DNA of 64,000 nt. Source: Podochytrium sp. JEL0797 (taxonomy: Eukaryota > Chytridiomycota > Chytridiomycetes > Chytridiales > Chytriomycetaceae). Location of the stretch: assembly GCA_027596195.1 (NCBI GenBank), contig JADGJG010000011.1, positions 45,070-109,069 on the forward strand. Direction: 5' to 3'. Shown one piece after another: positions 57,245 through 64,000 of this stretch. The number at the start of each line of letters is the position of its first letter. Position 1 is the stretch's first letter. Made by a program: the position numbers and the translations under genes. The notes under the pieces were generated by a model. The model worked only from the letters and a program-made list of their open reading frames with translations. It did not search any database and was not told the origin of the DNA.

Positions 57245-57475
57245 CAGAGTGTATTCGAAGGGAATGTTTTCAGAAACTAGGAATACCGGTTAAAATAACG
57301 CGTTCTCTTTGCGTTCTGATTAAGAAACAAGATATCGGGAAACACGATATAACGAAAGCAAGGCGTTTTTGGTATCCATACATGAATTCTGCTCAAACGC
57401 CCTTGTTTGCAGCGAAGCGCCGGAGTGTCGTTTCGAAAGTTTCTTGGGAATTTTTTCTTTTCAAATATCAGTACC

Positions 57476-60400
57476 ATGTCAGCACCTGTGCGGCTTCTAT
57501 TTGCGGTGCTTTCGGACGACAAGATGACGCAGGTGGATCGCGACGCGGCGGTAGCGATGCTGGGACCTGCGCTTTCTCGAGGGGAAGTGTCGTTTGCAGT
57601 GTGGGTAGTTTTGTTTTTGTTTTTGTTTTGTATACTGCTTGTTCACTCACTCACTCGCTACTCCCACTATTCGCTACTCACTCACTTAATTAGCGCAGAC
57701 GATCTCCTTGTCGCCGTCCCACTTCTCCTCTCGTACGGCCGCATCCCATCGTCGCTCTCCACGCCACGCGCTGCGCCGTCTGCCGAGTTCTGCGCGTCTG
57801 CGCTGCGCGCACTTTCTGCAGGACTCAAGGCGGTGTCCGAACCGGACAGATCTCTGCGCGCATTTGCGCTGCCCAAGTGCGGCGCTGCGCTCGCGGCCTC
57901 CCTCGACGCGCTGCCGAAGCACAAAGACAAGGCGCTGCACGCCGCCTGCCTCGACGCCATAGGAGCAATTCTCGCCCTCCTAGACGAGCCAAACACGGCC
58001 AGGGTGCTGCCTGGCCTCGTCGCCAGCCTCGTCGTTTTTGTCGAAACCGCAAACTCAGACAAACTCAACTCATCGACCCTCGTCTCGACACTGCAAGTCC
58101 TCAAGAGTGTTCTTGTAAAGGTCTTGGCCGAAGGAAAGTGGCTCGACAAAGTCCGCGACGAAATCGCCGCTCCCACTCCACCAACCTCTCCTCTTGCCGC
58201 AACCGACTCAACCGACATTCGAAACTACTCCTGGTACACAAACACCTGTCTCCGCCTCGCTGAAGTTTCCGCAAAACTCCTCACACCGCTCCGCAAAACC
58301 CAACGCCACCAAAACTTCAAAGTCAGACTCGCCTACCTCCATTTCTCGTCGTCCTTGATATCCAACTGCTATGAAACCCTCTCGATCGATTCCGCAGCGA
58401 GTCCGTCGAACGAAACCACGATCAAATGTCTGTTGCAATGCATGGCTGGGTTCATGGAGGACGAAACGCAGCAAGTTCGCGACGCATGCGTGGACGCATT
58501 CCGACAACTGTTGGAGAAACACCCTCGCAACGACGAAATTATTGCATTCGCGACCAAATCCGCTTTCGACTTGATATCTGACGAAACCCCACGCGCTCTC
58601 GAATCGATCGATTGGGATCGAAAAGTCGATTTGCTTCAACTATGCGCCGGATATCTCGGCTGTCTCGGCACAAATCCACATGCATCTCTAGGACTGCGAG
58701 ATTTGACCTTCACAAGTGGAGCAGTGCAAGTGTTTCTGGACGCTGTCTTGACGAGCGTTGTGTTTGAAAACTCGAACGTCAAGTTGATTGAGGACCGGGA
58801 GATTGGCAAGGCCATGATTTCGCTGGACATGGAGGACACTGCTGTGGATGCGGGAGGGGGTGTTTCCAACTCGGTCACAAAATATCTTGATTCGAATCAA
58901 CCGCAGTCTGTCCTCACGCGCATTTCGCGCGTGTTCCAACTGCTGGCGCGATACGGCAACGCAGAGTTGATTTTCAACCGCCTAGTTTCGTTTTTCGAAG
59001 ACGCCACAAACTCTCCAGCCAACCAATCCGTCGCCATCTTCCTCCTCAACGAGTTTTGCTCCGGCTTCTCCACCACCGACACGCACCCTCCCTCCGAATC
59101 CCACAACCCCCTCCTCCACAGCCTCATCATGGTCTACCTCTCCTCCCCCATCCTCCCCGCCGCAACCACCCCAACCCCCAGCAACAGCAGCAGCACCCGC
59201 GCCCTCCTCCACCCCATCAAAACCATCAACACCCACATCATCAACACCTGTCTCCTCCTCGACGGCCTCCGCACCGCTGCCCTCGCCCTCTCCACCTCCT
59301 TCTCCCCATTCCTCCTGCACGCATTGTACCCCGTGATTGAAAAAACGGGCGCCGCGAACCGGTTCGTGAGTCAAACAGCTGCACACACCCTCCACGCGTT
59401 CGCCCACGCATGCAGTGGCGGGTCCGTGCGCAACTTGGTGCTCGAGAACATGGACTATGTGGTGAACGAGTTGAGTCTGCGGGTGAGGTACTTGAACGAG
59501 TACCCGGACGCTCCGGGGGTGTTGGTAGCTGTGGTTGGGGTTGCTGGGGGGGAGGTTGTGCCGTTGTTGATGGGGGGATGTTTGGAGGATTTGTTGGCGG
59601 CTGTGGATATGTATCAGGGGCAAGGGATGGTTGTGGGGAAGGTGTTTGTTGCGTTGGAGAGGATTGTGGTGGTGTTGAAGGGGATGGAGGGGGATGAGGT
59701 GCGGTTTGATGGAGAGGGTCTTCGATTGGGGGGTGGAGTGGAGGAGGGTGGGGGTGGAGTTTCGAAGGAAGTGAGGGAGTTTGAGGCGTTGTTTCGGGAG
59801 AGGAAGGAGCGGTGGCGGGAGGTGGACGAGGAAGTTGCGAAGGAATCGAATCTTTCACCACGCGAGTTTTTCGACTCGTTCCTGGCAAAGGAAAAGACCC
59901 CCGATTCATCCACGGATCCCGAACAGCAGCAAGCCGACGAAACCAAGACCCAAGACAAGGATACAGCACCACCACTCACCCCCGCACAAGAAACAGCCCA
60001 CAAAATCCTCCTCAAAACCCACCACTTCCTCACCCGCTCAGACCCACACCTCCAATCCCTCACTCTCCGCCTTGCCGCCCACTGCGTCGCCCTCCTCTCC
60101 CACAACGTACCACGCACCCTGAACCCAACCCTCCACGCCCTCTGGCCCACAGTCCTACGACTCCTCACGAGCCCACACCATTTCGTCGTGCTCGACGCGT
60201 TGGACCTCGTGTCTGCATTCGCAAGAGCGAGTCGCGACTTCGTAGCGAAACGGTTCGTGACAGATTTGATGCCGCGGTTTGAGACAGTGTTTTCGGGAGT
60301 CGTGGGTCGAGATGCTCTCATGAACCATGACCGTCGCGGTGGCGGTGCCGGACGAGGAACGATGGCGAAACGATCTCCCGCCACCACCAGCACGTTGCAA

Positions 60401-60763
60401 GACCCACACGAGATTATATTCAAAATCGTTTCCTCCGCGCTCGACACGTTGGCTACGATGGTATCGTGCGTCGCGACGATGCAAGTACAAGACCTTTCGC
60501 GCGTGACGGAATGCGTGTGGCCGTTTTTGGGCGGGTGGCAGCATGTGAAGGTGCAAGCGCTTGCGAGGCGGGTGGTTGTGTTGGTGGGAGGGAAGGATGC
60601 GAATGAGGTGTGGATTCGGGTTTGGGTTGTGAAAATGTTGCGGGAGGGTAGTACTAGTGGTGGGGATGTGCCAAGGTTTTGGAAGGAGAAGATGGAAGGG
60701 TGGGGAGGTGTGGATGGATTTTATGAGAGCGTGGAGTTTATTGAACGCGCGTTGATGTTTTAA
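57476..60763 (+). CDS. TTI1: TTI1-like HEAT-repeat protein (TTT complex)
   Basis: Two exons (57476-57600 and 57694-60763) give about 1064 residues of HEAT-type helices. The intron is 93 nt, divisible by three and free of stops, so it can be mistaken for coding. Supporting segments: FKVRLAYLHFSSSLI, MEDETQQVRDACVDAFRQLL, and near the end TLHALWPTVLRLLTSPHHFV followed by SRDFVAKRFVTDLMPRFE. The latter resembles the conserved C-terminal part of Tti1. By family it stabilises PIKK kinases with Tel2, encoded in this window. A generic HEAT protein is the alternative. The stop lies 22 bp from the stop of the convergent gene. Confidence 0.68.
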   Translation: MSAPVRLLFAVLSDDKMTQVDRDAAVAMLGPALSRGEVSFAVWVVLFLFLFCILLVHSLTRYSHYSLLTHLISADDLLVAVPLLLSYGRIPSSLSTPRAAPSAEFCASALRALSAGLKAVSEPDRSLRAFALPKCGAALAASLDALPKHKDKALHAACLDAIGAILALLDEPNTARVLPGLVASLVVFVETANSDKLNSSTLVSTLQVLKSVLVKVLAEGKWLDKVRDEIAAPTPPTSPLAATDSTDIRNYSWYTNTCLRLAEVSAKLLTPLRKTQRHQNFKVRLAYLHFSSSLISNCYETLSIDSAASPSNETTIKCLLQCMAGFMEDETQQVRDACVDAFRQLLEKHPRNDEIIAFATKSAFDLISDETPRALESIDWDRKVDLLQLCAGYLGCLGTNPHASLGLRDLTFTSGAVQVFLDAVLTSVVFENSNVKLIEDREIGKAMISLDMEDTAVDAGGGVSNSVTKYLDSNQPQSVLTRISRVFQLLARYGNAELIFNRLVSFFEDATNSPANQSVAIFLLNEFCSGFSTTDTHPPSESHNPLLHSLIMVYLSSPILPAATTPTPSNSSSTRALLHPIKTINTHIINTCLLLDGLRTAALALSTSFSPFLLHALYPVIEKTGAANRFVSQTAAHTLHAFAHACSGGSVRNLVLENMDYVVNELSLRVRYLNEYPDAPGVLVAVVGVAGGEVVPLLMGGCLEDLLAAVDMYQGQGMVVGKVFVALERIVVVLKGMEGDEVRFDGEGLRLGGGVEEGGGGVSKEVREFEALFRERKERWREVDEEVAKESNLSPREFFDSFLAKEKTPDSSTDPEQQQADETKTQDKDTAPPLTPAQETAHKILLKTHHFLTRSDPHLQSLTLRLAAHCVALLSHNVPRTLNPTLHALWPTVLRLLTSPHHFVVLDALDLVSAFARASRDFVAKRFVTDLMPRFETVFSGVVGRDALMNHDRRGGGAGRGTMAKRSPATTSTLQDPHEIIFKIVSSALDTLATMVSCVATMQVQDLSRVTECVWPFLGGWQHVKVQALARRVVVLVGGKDANEVWIRVWVVKMLREGSTSGGDVPRFWKEKMEGWGGVDGFYESVEFIERALMF

Positions 60764-60785
60764 AAATGCACATATAAAGGGTTTT

Positions 60786-63700
60786 CTATTGTTTGAACAT
60801 GGAGCTGAGTTTCTTGGTGGATATCCGTGGGTGCGTTGAAGTGGAGGAGCGGTTGGCGATTGCGTCTTGTTTTTCGTGCGGTGAGTCGATGCGGATTTCG
60901 GGGACTTTGGATTCATATGAAGAGCGATACGCGCGAGGTGCATCTCGTGCCAGATTGGGGTTTACCGGACCACCGCGACTGGTCGAGCGTGGTGTCGTTC
61001 TAAACTGATACAATCCTGTTGTTTCTGCTTCTCGGTTCGGACGCGTGGTTCTCTGTGCGGGAACGCGAGGGGGTGGGGCCTCTTCGGAATTGGAGTCGTC
61101 TGATTCGTTCAATCGCGTCGTGTTTCGATAAGAGACGCCACCACCACCAGCGCGGTTGGATACTCCCGTATTCCGAGCCTCCGATTTCTGATACTCCCGC
61201 ACCCCACCATTCCCAGACCCCATCCGCTGCTTCTCCTTCCCCCACTCACGGCCACGATCACCACCACCACCGCGGTCCTTCAACACACCCAACGCAGGGT
61301 TCCAAGATCCCGATTCGCGCGATGGCATGACCAACAGTTTTCGCTGCAATTCCGCAAGCTTTTTGGCAAACTCGCGCGCGTTGGTGGCGAGTTCAGATTC
61401 GAGGGCAATGATTCTGGTTTCGTTGCTTTCGGCGCGGAGGAGGGCGTCGAGGTAGGTGTCTTGGGAGACGGAGTCGGGATGGGGGGTGTCGGTGTTGTTG
61501 GTGGTTCCGCGGTCCTTTTTATAGGTCTAGTTGAGGAAAACTTGGGTAGGGAGGATGGGGGGTGTTCTTACTGCGTTTCGCTCTTCGAGGTGTTGGATTT
61601 GCTTTTTGAGGGCCGCGTTTTCATCAACGAGCATCTTGTGTAGGTTGATTTCGACTTCTTGCGGCTCTTTGGAGGAGATCATATCGTCAATCTTTCCTGG
61701 TGGGGGCTTGAGTAAAAAGGAAAAAGGGTGAAGAAAAAAAACTCTGTGTTTACCTTGCATATGCGGAGGCATCCTCTCCTTCAAATACCCCCCCAACCGC
61801 GTAATCACCTGCTCCTGCTTCTTGATCGTCTCCTTCAAATGACCCACCGCATCCTGCTCCCGCTGCAACTTTTGCAACAAATTCTGCTGCCCCATATGCG
61901 CCTCCCTCATCTCCAAATACCTCTTCTCAAAATCATTCCTCTCCATCAAAACCAAATTCGCCGCCTCCAACCTCTGCGACATGTGCTTCACAGCCCCCAC
62001 CTCCGCCTGCAACCGCTCCGCCATAACCCCATACCGTCTCACAAGCTCCGCATGCGGAACATCCTGCAAATCCATCGTGTTTAAAATCTGCGCCGTTTTG
62101 AGGTTCTGTGTGAGGAGTTTCGATTCGAGGTGTTCGATTTTGGATTCGAGGGTGCGCGCGCGTTCTTTTTGGGCGACGAGGTCGAGGCCGAGGGTTTGGA
62201 TCGATTGGGTGCGGTTTTCGAGTTCGAGGAGGAGTCGGTCAATTAGTTTTTGGCGATGTGTGATGTCGGAGGATTTGAGTGTGATTTCTTTGTCGGCACT
62301 GATTTTATTGTCCGGAAATGATTTTTAGAGAGGGGAGCAAGCCTGTGCTAGGTAAAAGACTCACACATTCTCTTCTGCGGCAGCAGCCGCCATTAAATCG
62401 GACTCACGCTCGAGTTTCACGAGTTCGAGGATTTGTTCAAAGCTGCCGCGAAAGGTGGACGCTTGTCGCTTTTCGGGACGGCTCACGGCTGTTGGTTTTG
62501 GTTTCAACGAGTCCGGGTTGATTTGGTTCTAGTTATTTCCATAAACAGTATCAGTATTGGAGGGAGGCCCTGAAAAGGAAAGAATGAAAAATTGAGTGCA
62601 TTTACCCAGTTTTCGGGAACCCGAATATCCAGCGACACGAATGTATCTGAATTTCGCATAGATTGGCTGTACTGTCCCAAGAAATGGATCGCGGTCTTAT
62701 CGAGCTTCACAACGCTGCGTGTCTCGGTCAACGGGATGACGGAAAAGTCTCCCAATGGAACGATGGCGTATCCGAGGAGATCATCAATGGGAAGATTAGA
62801 TGAGCTGTCACCTGGGTGGAGAGGTCTGGTGCCGTTGAGAGGTGGATCTCGATACAGTTCAATCACGAGGGAAGTTTCGGCGTTGAATGAAAGCTGGATG
62901 AAAATGTTGAGTAACACGACAAGTTAAACAGGGTCCCTTTCCCCATTTACCATATCGATAAAGAAGACAAAGCTTTCATTCCATTCCGGTTTCGTGGTAT
63001 GCTCCGAACTCAACGTCATTTGGTAATACGCCGCCTCGTTGTTTTTCCTCTTGGTGGGATTCGCGGGCGCTTTGTCGAAAATCGAATGCGGAGCCATCGC
63101 GTCTTTGATGAGCGGGTAGTCGCTGATGAGTGTGCCGTTTGTGTCGAAATCGAGTTGAGAGAGTGGCGCGAGGCGCGGGAATGTGGTCGGACATCCTTCC
63201 TGAATCAGGAAGCAAAAAAAACCCATCAAAAATGGACGAGAAACGAAAAAATTGGTCACCTCAAGTCTTTTTTGAAGTAAACCCAGTTTGGCCACATATT
63301 CACTCGAATTATGCACGATTTTCAAGGCCGCGATACACCGTGCGGCAAACGGCAACTCCTTGACCACAATCCCACGCAAAAAACATTCCAAAATGAGCAT
63401 TTTGGAGCTATACTCGCGTTGCAACATGGAAGGAGATGTAACGCTTATGTCTTCATTCTTGATGGAAACGCGCACGCAAGGTGTGATTCCTTTATGAACG
63501 ATCGAAACACTCCGCAAAACCAAACTCAACTGCCGATGCGATGGAAACAAAGAAGTTGGGATGGGAAGCACGTATTTGGCGATATATCGTTTCGAAGATT
63601 GATCCAAAATCGAAAGAAAGATTTCGGGTGAATTTTGGCCGGAATACGGATCGCTGAGGTGCATCGTGAATTTCTCTGCGAAAGTGGCTTCCTTTCCTGC

Positions 63701-63900
63701 GGGAGCGATATGTGTGACGAGTTTGGCGCGCACGCCGTTGGCGGCTTCGGCGGCGGTTTTGATGGAGACGAAGGGGATTGGGCTGGAGCTTTGGGAGGTG
63801 TTGAGGAGGGTGAGGTCTGGGAGGTTCCAGACGTTGTGGATAAAGATTGTGATTTTTTGGCCATTTCCAGTCGCGTTTGGAGAAATAAAATTGGTCACGT
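60786..63900 (-). CDS. C2-domain and coiled-coil protein (CCDC33-like), 5' end incomplete
   Basis: Exons from right to left encode a first C2-like region (ITIFIHNVWNLPDLTLLN, VRAKLVTHIAPAGKEATF) and a second C2-like region (PEWNESFVFFIDM, SLVIELYRDPPLNG, LLGYAIVPLG). Then come long coiled coils (62310-61755, MAERLQAEVGAVKHMSQRLE) and a basic Arg/Ser/Gly-rich tail ending at 60786. This order of domains recalls CCDC33 of animals and other flagellates, but I rely on pattern only. The start codon is not in a reliable context because the first exon runs into a G/C homopolymer at 63901. Confidence 0.5.
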
Positions 63901-64000
63901 GGGGGGGGGGGGGGGGGGGGGGGGGGGGATTAGCCCCCCCGTTTTTATTTTGCGGCGCACAGGGCCATACCCCCACGATCAGCGGCGCGTGCCCCCCCCC
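63901..64000. other. Low-complexity G/C homopolymer end
   Basis: A run of about 27 G at 63901-63928 is followed within a few bases by a C run, and the window ends in another C run. Such homopolymers are more likely a sequencing or contig-end artefact than biology, and the coding frame through them (polyproline on the minus strand) should not be trusted. Confidence 0.7.

Noticed and set aside
59241..60943. Minus-strand frames of 244-277 codons
   Set aside because: Shadow of the TTI1-like exon; the composition is pure Ser/Pro/Thr low complexity.
63901..63976. Polyproline N-terminus of the CCDC33-like protein
   Set aside because: Encoded by a homopolymer at the sequence end, probably an artefact.
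1..64000. CRISPR arrays, rRNA, bacterial operons or ribosome-binding sites
   Set aside because: None found; gene structure is eukaryotic with spliceosomal introns.

Overview
This window reads as nuclear DNA of an early-diverging, probably zoosporic (chytrid-type) fungus. Sequence evidence: short GT-AG introns (about 45-100 bp) in most genes, AATAAA signals at or just after stop codons, a eukaryotic tRNA-Val, and fungal housekeeping genes. Two features lean towards chytrids: plant-style leucine-rich repeats behind an F-box, and a C2/coiled-coil gene resembling CCDC33, a family I associate with flagellated organisms. The taxon is inference.

Layout: tRNA-Val and SMC6 (0.27-5.0 kb); a histidine-rich heptad coiled-coil gene with a decayed partial copy (5.4-7.3 kb); a gene-poor stretch with diverged tandem repeats (7.3-10.6 kb); a small coiled-coil gene; then a 5.55 kb DNA transposon (11,331-16,882) with 39-bp terminal inverted repeats between TTAA sites. 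The transposon carries a transposase whose C-terminal part is joined by an intron to a RecQ-type helicase. Then come an APC permease, PRKRIP1-like and ADA3 (start codons 27 bp apart), TPT1, a tricarboxylate carrier, threonine synthase, ornithine carbamoyltransferase and TEL2 (16.9-33.8 kb).

From 34.1 to 45.6 kb lies a secretory-pathway block: eight signal-peptide-type FKBP prolyl isomerase genes around a carboxypeptidase Y and a SEC14 gene. Two FKBP genes on the left and two on the right form a nearly identical 1.7-1.8 kb inverted repeat bracketing carboxypeptidase and SEC14. Four further FKBPs of increasing divergence and a 3' relic follow. Next are a USP-domain gene, the large SEN1 helicase gene, an F-box relic, an ECL1-like gene, an F-box/LRR gene, a membrane-anchored glycosyltransferase, a TTI1-like HEAT protein (partner of TEL2 in the TTT complex) and a partial CCDC33-like gene running into a G-homopolymer at the window end.

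The best candidates for something new are: (1) the TTAA/TIR transposon with its transposase-RecQ fusion; (2) the FKBP array with the inverted repeat around CPY and SEC14; and (3) a genome-style pattern in which long exons start C-rich and end G-rich on the coding strand, a saw-tooth in GC skew visible in almost every large gene on both strands.

For multi-exon genes the coordinates are the span from start to stop codon. Exon borders are given only where reading frames and splice sites agree.
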